Shown in pieces: positions 42,426-51,516 of a stretch of DNA of 64,000 bases. The notes beneath the pieces are model-generated. The model made no database searches. It had not been told where the DNA came from and worked only from the letters and a program-made list of their open reading frames with translations. Source of the DNA: Herbaspirillum huttiense (GTDB lineage Bacteria; Pseudomonadota; Gammaproteobacteria; Burkholderiales; Burkholderiaceae_D); assembly GCF_004367745.1 (NCBI RefSeq), contig NZ_CP037993.1, forward strand, positions 2,976,001-3,040,000, written 5' to 3'. A program made the translations under genes and the position numbers. Position 1 is the stretch's first letter, and each line of letters begins with the position of its first letter.

Positions 42426-42556
42426 CTACCGTTCGGACTGAGTAGGCCCGGCAGGGCCGTATCGAAGGCGCACCGACGCCGCCGCTTTTTTCATGATGAA
42501 TCGCGGGAGGAGCGCCTTCGATACGCGGCTGCGCCGCTACTCAGTCCGAACGGTAG
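42426..42556. repeat. 131-bp cloverleaf-like inverted repeat
   Basis: Outer arms of 20 perfect bases (42426-42445 and 42537-42556, CTACCGTTCGGACTGAGTAG and complement) enclose inner arms of 13 (42459-42471 and 42512-42524, GTATCGAAGGCGC). Between outer and inner arms sit two small hairpins, GGCCC-GGCA-GGGCC and GCGGC-TGC-GCCGC, so each strand folds as a four-armed structure. It resembles the interspersed repeat families of betaproteobacteria (TTCGGACTGAG...CGAAGG words). Only one copy is in the window. Confidence 0.8.
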
Positions 42557-42587
42557 AGGGTGAGCGCAAGGGAAATCTCTGCCCGTC

Positions 42588-43859
42588 CTATTCGTATTTG
42601 CGGGCGTCCTCAATGACCTTGCCATCGTTGGGCAAAGTCCCCGGCGCCACCAGCAACACATCCCCTCGCAGCTTGGTCACCTCGCGCAGGCTACCGGCCA
42701 GCGCATTGACATCGATGGCCGGATCTTCCGGGTCACCCACTTCGCAGTGCAGGGTCATGATGTCATTGGCCATCTCGCCCGACACCACCAGCCGCGCCCG
42801 CAAGACATCGCCATGGCGGCGCAGTACGTCCGCCACCTGCGAGGGATGGACGAACATGCCGCGCACCTTGGTGGTCTGGTCGGCGCGCCCCATCCAGCCC
42901 TTGATGCGGGTATTGGTGCGCCCGCAGGGAGAAATGCCCTGCACCACCGCCGACAGATCCCCGGTCCCGAAGCGGATGAGCGGATAGTCGGGATTGAAGG
43001 ACGTCACCACCACCTCGCCAACCTCGCCTTCGGCCACCGGATCGCCGGTGCCGGGCCGCACGATTTCCAGGATCAGGGATTCATCCAGCACCATGCCGGG
43101 ATGCACCGCGCCCTCGCTCATGGTCTCGTAGGCGATGTTGCCGATGTCAGCCGAGGCATACAGCTGCAGCACCTGCGGCACGCCGTGTTCATGGAACCAG
43201 CTGCGCAGCGAAGGCGGCAGTGCTTCGGCGCTGACCAGCGCCCGCTGCACGCTGGAGATATCCGCGCCCATCTCGCGCGCCTTCTCGATGATGATCTTCA
43301 GGAACGAGGGCGTGCCGACATAGGCATCGGGCTTCAGCGCCGCCATCGCATTGACCTGCAATTCGGTCTGTCCGATACCCGCCGGGATCACCGCACAGCC
43401 CAGCCGCGCCGCCGCGCCCTCGACCATGAAGGCCGCCGGCGTGAAGTGATAGGCGAAGCAGTTCTGCAGGATGTGCCCCCCCTGCAATCCCAGCGCCTTC
43501 ATGGGACTGGCAAAACGCCACCAGTCCGCGCCCTGCCCCTCGGGATCGAAGATCGGGCCGGGCGACACGAAGAGCCGCCGCAACTGCCGCGCCGGGGTCG
43601 TGTTCAAGCCGCCGAAGGGGCTCTCGCGGGTCTGCAGTTCCTTGAGGTCGGACTTGCGCGTGACCGGCAGTTGCGCCAGCGCCGCGCGCGAGGTGATCGC
43701 CGCCGCGTCCACGCCAGCGAGGATGCGCGCCCAGCCCGGCGCACTTTGCGCGCGCGCCACCAGTTGCGGCAAGGCGCGCATCAGTGCTTGCTCGCGCTGC
43801 TGCGGATCGCGCCGCTCCAGCGCATCCAGTTCGGCCAGTACCTGTGTCGAATCGGACAT
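42588..43859 (-). CDS. Phenylacetate-CoA ligase-like AMP-forming acid ligase
   Basis: 423 residues, the PaaK-type size (no large acyl-CoA synthetase N-domain). The AMP-forming features seen are LYASADIGNIAYETMSEG, the IRFGTGDLSAV signature and RADQTTKVRGMFVHP, typical of PaaK. The P-loop-like segment is degenerate (LFVSPGPIFDPEG instead of SSGTTG-PK), as in other members of this subgroup. Last gene of the Liv operon, suggesting that an acid imported by the transporter is activated to its CoA thioester. Substrate may be phenylacetate or another aromatic acid. Confidence 0.9.
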   Translation of the reverse strand: MSDSTQVLAELDALERRDPQQREQALMRALPQLVARAQSAPGWARILAGVDAAAITSRAALAQLPVTRKSDLKELQTRESPFGGLNTTPARQLRRLFVSPGPIFDPEGQGADWWRFASPMKALGLQGGHILQNCFAYHFTPAAFMVEGAAARLGCAVIPAGIGQTELQVNAMAALKPDAYVGTPSFLKIIIEKAREMGADISSVQRALVSAEALPPSLRSWFHEHGVPQVLQLYASADIGNIAYETMSEGAVHPGMVLDESLILEIVRPGTGDPVAEGEVGEVVVTSFNPDYPLIRFGTGDLSAVVQGISPCGRTNTRIKGWMGRADQTTKVRGMFVHPSQVADVLRRHGDVLRARLVVSGEMANDIMTLHCEVGDPEDPAIDVNALAGSLREVTKLRGDVLLVAPGTLPNDGKVIEDARKYE

Positions 43860-43871
43860 GATGCCCTCCCC

Positions 43872-44729
43872 TTACGCCAGCCAGCGCTTGCGGCGGCGAT
43901 AGAACTTCATGTCGCGGAAATTCTTGCGGCCGCCACCGGAGACGCCCAGATAGAACTCCTTCACGTCTTCGTTATCAGCCAGTTCGCTGGCCGCACCTTC
44001 CATCACTACGCGGCCGTTCTCGAGGATGTAGCCGAAGTCGGCATAGCGCAGTGCCACCATGGTGTTCTGCTCGGCCAGCAGGAAGGAGACTTTCTCCTTG
44101 CTGTTCAAATCCTTGACGATCTCGAAGATCTCTTCGACGATCTGCGGCGCCAGCCCCATCGAGGGTTCATCCAGCAGGATCATGGAAGGCTTGGCCATCA
44201 TGGCGCGGCCAATGGCCGTCATCTGCTGCTCGCCGCCCGAGGTATAGCCGGACTGCGATTTGCGGCGCACCTTCAGGCGCGGGAAATAATCGTAAATCTT
44301 TTCCAGTTCGTGCTTCACTTCGGCGTTGCTGATGCCGCGCGTGTAGGCACCGGTCAGCAGGTTTTCTTCCACCGTCAGGTGACCGAAGCAATGCCGCCCT
44401 TCCATCACCTGGATCACCCCGCGCTTGACCAGGTCATTGGGCGTCATACGGTCCACGCGCTCGCCACGAAATTCGATGCTGCCCTTGGTCACGTCGCCAC
44501 GTTCGGCGTGCAGCAGGTTGGAGATGGCCTTCAGGGTGGTGCTCTTGCCGGCGCCGTTGGCCCCGAGCAGCGCCACGATCTTGCCTTCGGGCACGTCCAG
44601 CGAGACGCCCTTCAGGACCAGGATCACGTGGTCATAGATCACTTCGATGTTGTTGATGGCCAGCGCCTTGGCCACCGCTGCCGTAGCGGCGGAAGGCGCG
44701 GCACTGGTCTGGATCGGTGTGGCATTCAT
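43872..44729 (-). CDS. livF: Branched-chain amino-acid-type ABC transporter ATPase LivF
   Basis: 285 residues from ATG 44729; a start at 44741 would add MRTT. Walker A GANGAGKSTT, signature YTSGGEQQMTAIGRAMM, Walker B MILLDEPSMGLA and H-loop-type AEQN are present. The C-terminal tail (NFRDMKFYRRRKRWLA) is longer than in E. coli LivF. One of two ATPases (with LivG) driving a HAAT-family transporter. It lies 67 bases downstream of the binding-protein gene and 13 bases upstream of the PaaK-like ligase. Confidence 0.92.
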   Translation of the reverse strand: MNATPIQTSAAPSAATAAVAKALAINNIEVIYDHVILVLKGVSLDVPEGKIVALLGANGAGKSTTLKAISNLLHAERGDVTKGSIEFRGERVDRMTPNDLVKRGVIQVMEGRHCFGHLTVEENLLTGAYTRGISNAEVKHELEKIYDYFPRLKVRRKSQSGYTSGGEQQMTAIGRAMMAKPSMILLDEPSMGLAPQIVEEIFEIVKDLNSKEKVSFLLAEQNTMVALRYADFGYILENGRVVMEGAASELADNEDVKEFYLGVSGGGRKNFRDMKFYRRRKRWLA

Positions 44730-44796
44730 GGTCGTTCGCATTCCCAAAAAAGCACCGGCGGCCGTGGGAGACGTGCAGAGCCGCCGGCGCAAGCGC

Positions 44797-46128
44797 CTAC
44801 TTCATGCAGGCAGGAGTGATGCCTTTTTCTTTTGCGTATTTCGCGGCCGAGGCCTTGAAGAGCGGGTGGATCAGGTTCTTGTTGCCCTCGATCCAGTCCG
44901 ACACCAGCACCCACTTCGTGCCATCCCATTGCTGGATCTTGACCTTGCCCGAGCCCTCATGGTTGTCGCACGAGGTCTTGATTTCAGGCAGCAGGCCGGT
45001 CGCCCCCAAGGCCTTAAGACGGGCATCGGTGATGTTGAGGTTTTCAAAGCCCCAGCGCACCTGCTCGCCGCTCATGACCTTGCCCTTGCCGTATTTGTCC
45101 TGGGCCGTGCGCACCGCTTCCACGGTGGCAATGGCCGCCGAGACGCCCCGGTTGTAGAGGATGGAGCCGAGCTTGTTCTTGTCCTGCATGTTGCCCTTGC
45201 CCGCGCCATAGACCACCTTGTCGATGTCGGCAATCACGGGCACATCCTTGCCGGCCACGTTCCAGGTGGCCGACAGGTAGCCCTTGGCAGCGTCACCGGC
45301 GGGGATGGTGTCCTCTTCCGAACCGGCCCACCAGGAGCCGACGATCTTGTCACGCGGATAGCCGACCTTCTGCGCGGCCTTCAATGCGGTCTGGTTCATC
45401 ACGCCCCAGCCCCAGAAGATCACGTAGTCGGGATTCTCCTGGCGGATGCGCAGCCACTGTGCGCCCTGCTCGTTGCCGGGGTGCGCCACCGGGATTTCCA
45501 CCAGCTTGAACTTGCCGATGGAGGACTCCGCCTGCAGCGCCACGATGGGTTCCTTGCCATAGGCCGAGTCGTGATACAGGAACACGATCTTCTTGCCCGC
45601 CAGCGAACCATTGTTCTTGCCGGCCAGGTATTTCACGATGGCCGAGACCTGCATCTGGTAGGTGGTCACCAGCGGGAAGGCATACGTGAACACCGAGCCA
45701 TCCACCGCATCGGTACGGCCGTAGCCGATCATCACCAGGGGTACCTTGTCCTCGGCGGTCTTGTCGATGAGCGCATAGGAAATGCCGGTGGCCATGGGGT
45801 TGATGGCGGTGCCGTGCGTGACCTGGTTCTTGTTCTTCATGCGCTCGTAGCACTCCACGCCCTTGGCGTTGTTGTACTCGGTCTCGCACTCTTCCCAGGA
45901 CAGCTTGACGCCGTTGACGCCGCCTTCCTTGAGGTTGATGTAGTTGAGGTAATCGACATAGCCGCCGTAATACGACTGGCCATTGGTGCCATACGGCCCG
46001 ACCCGGTAGCTGGGGATGGCGATGAACTGGTCGCTGGCCTGCGCCAGGACCGGCGCCGCCGGTGCCAGCAGGCTGGCGGCGCAGGCGGTGGCCAGCAGCC
46101 ACTGCCGCAGATGCTTCATGGTTTTCAT
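44797..46128 (-). CDS. HAAT-family substrate-binding protein of the Liv-type transporter
   Basis: 443 residues with a signal peptide (MKTMKHLRQWLLATACAASL...LAQA). The fold is the Leu/Ile/Val-binding type I periplasmic binding protein; length and the disulphide-forming cysteines (CETEYNNAKGVEC) differ from LivJ/LivK (about 345 residues), which fits a ligand larger than a branched-chain amino acid, perhaps an aromatic or aliphatic acid. The ATG has AAGGAGAC upstream. It is the fifth gene of the operon. Confidence 0.9.
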   Translation of the reverse strand: MKTMKHLRQWLLATACAASLLAPAAPVLAQASDQFIAIPSYRVGPYGTNGQSYYGGYVDYLNYINLKEGGVNGVKLSWEECETEYNNAKGVECYERMKNKNQVTHGTAINPMATGISYALIDKTAEDKVPLVMIGYGRTDAVDGSVFTYAFPLVTTYQMQVSAIVKYLAGKNNGSLAGKKIVFLYHDSAYGKEPIVALQAESSIGKFKLVEIPVAHPGNEQGAQWLRIRQENPDYVIFWGWGVMNQTALKAAQKVGYPRDKIVGSWWAGSEEDTIPAGDAAKGYLSATWNVAGKDVPVIADIDKVVYGAGKGNMQDKNKLGSILYNRGVSAAIATVEAVRTAQDKYGKGKVMSGEQVRWGFENLNITDARLKALGATGLLPEIKTSCDNHEGSGKVKIQQWDGTKWVLVSDWIEGNKNLIHPLFKASAAKYAKEKGITPACMK

Positions 46129-46217
46129 GGTCTCGTCTCCTTGTTGTTGTCGTTGCCGACTTTGATCGGAGGCCGGTGCTCCGGTCTCCGCCTACCTCAA
46201 TCCGGTCCTTGCGGCGC

Positions 46218-47294
46218 TCAGTGCGGGAACGGCCACAAGCGCAGTTTTTCCTTGGCGATCTGCCACAGCCGCGCCAGGCCGTGCGGCTCGGCGATCAGGA
46301 AGAAGATGATCAGGGCTCCGAACACCATCATCTGGATGTGCGAGACCGTCGCATTGGTGAACGGCAGGTGCAGCAGCGACGCCAGCGGCGGCAATGCGTT
46401 GTCCAGGAAGATCGGCAGCAGCAGGATGAAGGCCGAGCCCAGGAAGGAACCAAGAATGCTGCCCACGCCGCCGATGATGATCATGAAGAGGATGCGGAAG
46501 GACAGGTCCAGCGAGAAACCGTCCGGCTCCACCGAGCCCAGGTAGCAGAAGGCATACAGGGCACCGGCCACGCCGCAATAGAAGGAACTCACGGCAAAGG
46601 CGGTCAGCTTGGTGCGCATCAAGGGAATGCCGATCACTTCGGCGGCCACGTCCATGTCGCGCACGGCCATCCAGGCGCGTCCGGTGGAGGAGCGCACCAG
46701 GTTCTTGGCTACCAGCGCCAGCACGCTCACCACGGCCAGAACGAAGAGGTATTTGCGCACCGGGGTGTCGATGGCGATGCCGAAGAAATCGATCTTGGGC
46801 GTGCTGATCACGCCCGAGGAAGAATTGTTGGAGAACCAGGGAAACTTGGTCAGCGCCCACACCACGAAGAACTGCGCCGCCAGCGTGGCCACGGCCAGGT
46901 AGAAGCCCTTGATGCGCAGCGAGGGCAGCCCGAAGAGCACACCCACCATGGCCGCACAGGCCCCCGAGAGCAGCAGCGTGGCAACGATGGGAATGCCCTC
47001 GACGCGCAACTGGAAGTTGTAGGCCGCATAGGCGCCCACGGCCATGAAGGCAGCCGACCCCAGTGAAAGCTGGCCGGCGTAACCGGTCAGCACGTTCAGG
47101 CCCAGTGCGGCCAACGCAAACACCAGGAACGGCACCAGGATGGCCGAGAACCAGTATTCACTGCCCAACAGCGGCACGCCCACGAAGGCGAACACCATGA
47201 AGAGCGTGAAGATGATGCGATCCTGGCGGATCGGGAAGATCTGGCTGTCGGCGATGTAGCTTGTCTTGAATTGTCCTGCTTCACGGTACAGCAT
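46218..47294 (-). CDS. livM: Branched-chain amino-acid-type ABC transporter permease LivM
   Basis: 358 residues from the ATG at 47294, chosen for AAGGAG just upstream rather than 47333. About ten membrane segments; the conserved GLNVLTGYAGQLSLGSAAFMAVGAYAAY identifies LivM, and the cytoplasmic loop TGRAWMAVRDMDVAAEVIG is the EAA-like coupling loop touching the ATPases. Pairs with LivH to form the membrane channel. Confidence 0.93.
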   Translation of the reverse strand: MLYREAGQFKTSYIADSQIFPIRQDRIIFTLFMVFAFVGVPLLGSEYWFSAILVPFLVFALAALGLNVLTGYAGQLSLGSAAFMAVGAYAAYNFQLRVEGIPIVATLLLSGACAAMVGVLFGLPSLRIKGFYLAVATLAAQFFVVWALTKFPWFSNNSSSGVISTPKIDFFGIAIDTPVRKYLFVLAVVSVLALVAKNLVRSSTGRAWMAVRDMDVAAEVIGIPLMRTKLTAFAVSSFYCGVAGALYAFCYLGSVEPDGFSLDLSFRILFMIIIGGVGSILGSFLGSAFILLLPIFLDNALPPLASLLHLPFTNATVSHIQMMVFGALIIFFLIAEPHGLARLWQIAKEKLRLWPFPH

Positions 47295-47360
47295 TGCGTT
47301 CTCCTTGTTCCTGCATGACATCCGTGGCGACATATCGCCAACATTGGAATCAGCAGATTG

Positions 47361-48275
47361 TCATACGCGGTCGATATGGCGCTCGCCAAACAGTCCCTCC
47401 GGTCGCACCAGCAGGAACAGCAGCGCGAACACGTAAGGGAACCAGCCTTCGATGCCACCGAAGTTGCCGCCGAAGGCATCCTGCATGACCGGCGGGATAT
47501 AGATCTCGGCCAGTTTCTCGGAAGCACCGATGATGAGCCCGCCCACGATCGCCCCGGGAATCGAGGTGAAGCCCCCGAGGATCAGCACCGGGAGTGCCTT
47601 CAGGGCCGTCATGGTCAGCGCGAACTGCACGCCATTGCGCGAGCCCCACAGCAAGCCTGCAATCAGCGCCACGAAGCCGGCCACGCCCCACACCACGGCC
47701 CAGATGTGCTGCAGCGGAATGCCCAGTGACAGCGCCGCCTGGTGATCATCAGCCACCGCACGCAGGGCGCGGCCCACCTTGGTCTTCTGGAAGAACAGCG
47801 CCAGTGCCGCCACCAGCGCCACTACCATGCCGGAGGCGAACAGGTCGAACTTGGAAATGCCGATACCGATGCTGTCCATCACCGACTGGATCGGTTCATC
47901 GACGATGCCCAGGTCGATGGGCCGCACCTCACTGCCGAACAGCAAGGGCCCCAGCCCTTCGAGGAAGAAGGTCAGGCCGATGGTGGCCATGAAGAGCGTG
48001 ATGGGCGGCTGGTTGACCAGCTTGCGCAAGACGAAGCGCTCGGTGGCCAGACCCACCAGGATCATCACCACGAAGGCGCCGATGATGGCCGCCCACATCG
48101 GCATGCCCTTCTCCATCAGGCCCACCACCGCCAGCGCGGCGAAATACACCATCGCGCCCTGGGCGAAATTGAAGACGCCGGAAGCCTTGTAGATCAGTAC
48201 GAAACCCAGCGCCACCAGGGAATACATCAGCCCCGAGAGCAAACCGCTCAGGGTGACTTCGAGGAAGAATTGCAT
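47361..48275 (-). CDS. livH: Branched-chain amino-acid-type ABC transporter permease LivH
   Basis: 304 residues with about eight membrane segments. The N-terminal SGLLSGLMYSLVALGFVLIY and FNFAQGAMVYFAA are family landmarks, and VGRALRAVADDHQAALSLGI is the coupling loop. AAGGAGACGAC precedes the ATG at 48275. It lies 57 bases after livG and 66 before livM. Confidence 0.93.
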   Translation of the reverse strand: MQFFLEVTLSGLLSGLMYSLVALGFVLIYKASGVFNFAQGAMVYFAALAVVGLMEKGMPMWAAIIGAFVVMILVGLATERFVLRKLVNQPPITLFMATIGLTFFLEGLGPLLFGSEVRPIDLGIVDEPIQSVMDSIGIGISKFDLFASGMVVALVAALALFFQKTKVGRALRAVADDHQAALSLGIPLQHIWAVVWGVAGFVALIAGLLWGSRNGVQFALTMTALKALPVLILGGFTSIPGAIVGGLIIGASEKLAEIYIPPVMQDAFGGNFGGIEGWFPYVFALLFLLVRPEGLFGERHIDRV

Positions 48276-48332
48276 GTCGTCTCCTTGCCTGCCATGTCCA
48301 TATTGTTTTTATTATTTATATTGTTTTCACAT

Positions 48333-49214
48333 TCAGTGGGAAGTCCCGAGATAAGCCTTGATGACTTCCGGATTGCTCATCACCTCATCGGGCGTGCCGT
48401 CGCCGATCTTCTTGCCGTAGTCCAGTACCACGACGCGGTCGGAGATATCCATGACCACGCCCATGTCGTGTTCGATCAGGACGATGGTGGTGCCGAACTG
48501 GTCATTGACGTCGAGGATGAAGCGGCACATGTCCTGTTTTTCTTCCACGTTCATGCCGGCCATGGGTTCATCCAGCAGCAGCATGTGCGGCTCGGCCGCC
48601 AGGGCGCGCGCCAGTTCCACGCGCTTTTGCAGGCCGTACGGCAGGCGTCCCACCGGGGTTTTGCGGATGTGCTGAATTTCAAGGAAATCGATCACTTCTT
48701 CGACTTTCCGCCGATGTTCGATTTCCTCGTTGCGGGCCGCGCCCCACCACAGCGCATTGGAAAACAGCCCCGAGCGCATCTTGGTATTGCGGCCGGTCAT
48801 GATGTTGTCCAGCACGGTCATGCCCTTGAAGAGCGCGATGTTCTGGAAGGTACGGGCAATGCCCTGGCGCGCGATGCTGCTGGGATGCATGCCCAGGCGC
48901 GGCTGGCCGCGATAGAGGATGCTGCCCTTCTGCGGATGGTAGACGCCGTTGATGACGTTGATCATCGAGCTCTTGCCGGCGCCGTTGGGTCCGATGATGG
49001 CGCGGATCTCATGCTCGCGCACATCGAAGGAAATATCGGTGAGCGCCTTCACCCCGCCGAAGGACAGCGAAATGTTCTGCAGGTCGAGGATGACCTCGCC
49101 GATACGGCGGCCATTGGCGGCAACCGCCGGGGCTTCGTCATCGGGGCTGGTCACGGGCGGCAGGCCCGCGGGCAGGATTTCGGAAGACAGGTGTCGTTTC
49201 ATGGTCGGATTCAT
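48333..49214 (-). CDS. livG: Branched-chain amino-acid-type ABC transporter ATPase LivG
   Basis: 293 residues. Walker A GPNGAGKSSM, signature LPYGLQKRVELARALA, Walker B MLLLDEPMAGMN and the histidine of LIEHDMGVVM are intact; the YLGTSH end is typical of LivG. A roughly 40-residue N-terminal extension (SEILPAGLPPVTSPDDEAPA region) precedes the ATPase fold, possibly reflecting a later true start at MKRHL (49202) or an extra segment. Second gene of the operon, 72 bases after the acyl-CoA ligase gene. Confidence 0.92.
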   Translation of the reverse strand: MNPTMKRHLSSEILPAGLPPVTSPDDEAPAVAANGRRIGEVILDLQNISLSFGGVKALTDISFDVREHEIRAIIGPNGAGKSSMINVINGVYHPQKGSILYRGQPRLGMHPSSIARQGIARTFQNIALFKGMTVLDNIMTGRNTKMRSGLFSNALWWGAARNEEIEHRRKVEEVIDFLEIQHIRKTPVGRLPYGLQKRVELARALAAEPHMLLLDEPMAGMNVEEKQDMCRFILDVNDQFGTTIVLIEHDMGVVMDISDRVVVLDYGKKIGDGTPDEVMSNPEVIKAYLGTSH

Positions 49215-49286
49215 TCAGCAGTGGTCTGGTCGGGCTACGCTGCAAGCCGGCAGCGATGAAGCCGCCGGGACGGGACTGCGTGCTGC

Positions 49287-51248
49287 TCAGGCGGCGCTTT
49301 GCAGCGTCTTGAAGGTCTTGGCGTCGGCAATCCTGAGGTCGGCCGAGATCATGCCCTGGCGGCCATCCTCGAACTTGACCTGGGTCTCGATGTACTGCGA
49401 CGCATGGCCCGCATAGAGCGCCTCGATCAGGACCGCATACTTGTCGGCGATGAAGCCGCGCCGGACCTTGCGGGTGCGGGTCAGCTCCTCGTCATCGGGA
49501 TCGAGTTCCTTGTGCAGGATCAGGAAGCGATGGATCTGCGAATCGGCCAACAGCGGATCGGCCACCAGGTCGGCGTTGACCTTTTCCACGCATTCGCGCA
49601 CCAGGTCGTAGACCGCCGGATTGGCGGCCAGGTCGGTATAGCCGCTGTAGGGAAGATTGCGGCGCTCGGCCCAGTTGCCCACGGCATCCATGTCGATGTT
49701 GATGAAGGCCATGCATTGTTCGCGGCCATTGCCGAAGGTCACCGCTTCCTTGATGAAGGGGAAGAACTTCAGCTTGTTCTCGATGTACTTGGGCGCGAAC
49801 ATGCTGCCGCAGGCCATCTTGCCGACATCCTTGGCGCGGTCGATGATTTTCAGGTGGCCGTCGCTGTCGAAGAAACCTGCATCTCCCGTGTGGAAGTAGC
49901 CGTCCTGGTCGATGGCTTCGGCGGTGGCATCGGGCCGCTTGAAATATTCCTTCATCAGGCCCGGAGAGCGCACCAGTACTTCGCCATTGGCATCGATGCG
50001 TACTTCCACGCCCTTCATGGGGCGGCCCACGCTATCGAGCTTGACGTCGCCCGAGGGCTGCATGCACACCGTCACGCAGGTCTCGGTCATGCCATAGAGC
50101 TGCTTGAGGTTGATGCCCAGCGAACGATAGAAGTCGAACAGGTCCGGCCCGATGGCCTCGCCACCGGTATAGGCCACGCGCAGGCGCGACATGCCCAGCA
50201 CGTTCTTCAGCGGTCCATAAACCAGCAGGTCGCCGATGGCGTATTGCAGGCGCTCCACCAGTGACACGCCCGGCTTGCCATCAAGGATGCGCATGCCGAC
50301 CCGGCGCGCTACCTTCATGAAGCCATGGAACATCTTGCGCTTGATCCAGCCGGCGTCCTCGATGCGGATCATCACCTGCGTGAGGATATTTTCGTACACG
50401 CGCGGTGGCGCAAAGTAATACGTCGGGCCGATCTCGCGCAGGTCCGTCATCACCGTATTGGGCGACTCCGGGCAATTGAGGCAGAAGCCGGCCACGTGCT
50501 GCTGGGCGAAGGAATACAGGAAGTCACCGACCCAGGCCAGCGGCAGATAGCAGAGGATGTCGTCGTTCTCATCCAGGTGATCGAACTCCACCAGCGTGGT
50601 GGCCGTGGTGATCATCGCGCGGTGCGAGTGGCACACGCCCTTGGGCTTGCCGGTCGTGCCGGAGGTGTAGAGGATGATGGCCACGTCATCGGGCGAACCC
50701 GCCGCCACCTCCTGCTCGAAGTAACCCGGATGCGCACGTTCGTAAGCGCGGCCCAGTTCCTGCACGCGGGCGAAGGACAGCAGCTCGGGCTGGTGGTAGT
50801 TGCGCATGCCGCGTTCGTCGTCATAGATGACGTGGGCGATGCGGGGCAGGTTTTCCTTGATCTCGAAGACCTTGTCGACTTGCTCCTGGTCTTCGGCCAT
50901 GACGAAGTCGACGTTGGCGTCGGCCAGCACGTAGGCCATGTCAGCCGCAGGGGCATCCTGGTACAGCGGTACCGGCATGCCACCCAGCGCCTGGGCCGCG
51001 CTCATGGCCCAGTACAGGCGCGGGCAGTTGTTGCCGATGATGGCCAGGCTCATGCCGCGCTTGAATCCCAGGGCGGCCAGGCCACAGGCGAAGCTGCGCA
51101 CCTCGTCGGCCACCTGGCGCCAGGTCGTGGTCTGCCAGATGCCCAGATCCTTCTCGCGGAAGGCCGCCCGTTCGGGCCGTCGTTGGGCATGCGCCAGCAG
51201 CAGCCGCGGAAAGGTCGCGGCTTCCTTGTCTTGTCTCGTCTCCACCAT
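49287..51248 (-). CDS. AMP-dependent acyl-CoA synthetase heading the Liv operon
   Basis: 653 residues, size and features of long-chain acyl-CoA synthetases: phosphate-binding ILYTSGTTGKPKGV (about 190-203), YGMTETCV, the GYFHTGDAGFFD hinge and a C-terminal lysine region LTRTRKVRRGF. It turns a free carboxylic acid into acyl-CoA with ATP. AAGGTGGG lies before ATG 51248. As the first gene of an operon with an entire Liv-type transporter and a PaaK-like ligase, it probably activates the imported acid, which may be aromatic or fatty. Divergent from the Crp/Fnr gene. Confidence 0.9.
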   Translation of the reverse strand: MVETRQDKEAATFPRLLLAHAQRRPERAAFREKDLGIWQTTTWRQVADEVRSFACGLAALGFKRGMSLAIIGNNCPRLYWAMSAAQALGGMPVPLYQDAPAADMAYVLADANVDFVMAEDQEQVDKVFEIKENLPRIAHVIYDDERGMRNYHQPELLSFARVQELGRAYERAHPGYFEQEVAAGSPDDVAIILYTSGTTGKPKGVCHSHRAMITTATTLVEFDHLDENDDILCYLPLAWVGDFLYSFAQQHVAGFCLNCPESPNTVMTDLREIGPTYYFAPPRVYENILTQVMIRIEDAGWIKRKMFHGFMKVARRVGMRILDGKPGVSLVERLQYAIGDLLVYGPLKNVLGMSRLRVAYTGGEAIGPDLFDFYRSLGINLKQLYGMTETCVTVCMQPSGDVKLDSVGRPMKGVEVRIDANGEVLVRSPGLMKEYFKRPDATAEAIDQDGYFHTGDAGFFDSDGHLKIIDRAKDVGKMACGSMFAPKYIENKLKFFPFIKEAVTFGNGREQCMAFINIDMDAVGNWAERRNLPYSGYTDLAANPAVYDLVRECVEKVNADLVADPLLADSQIHRFLILHKELDPDDEELTRTRKVRRGFIADKYAVLIEALYAGHASQYIETQVKFEDGRQGMISADLRIADAKTFKTLQSAA

Positions 51249-51516
51249 TTCCCACCTTCTTGTGCAGGTTCGAAAGATCCGTTTCCTTCATGGGATTGCA
51301 TGAGGATACGAACCCGGTGTCGGATCAGTCTGTGCTGCCCGGCTTACGCTGCTCTTACTGCGGCAGTCATTGTGTCGGGCATGCCAGCTGTCCTGTCTCT
51401 ATGATTGGCCAGACTTTTGCCTGAGCCTTTTTTGCGATGATAGTAGAGGCAGTGGTTGCCAGTGGATGTCATCTCACCGACAATTGACAAAACTTTCGAT
51501 ATTGCGACGCATCATC

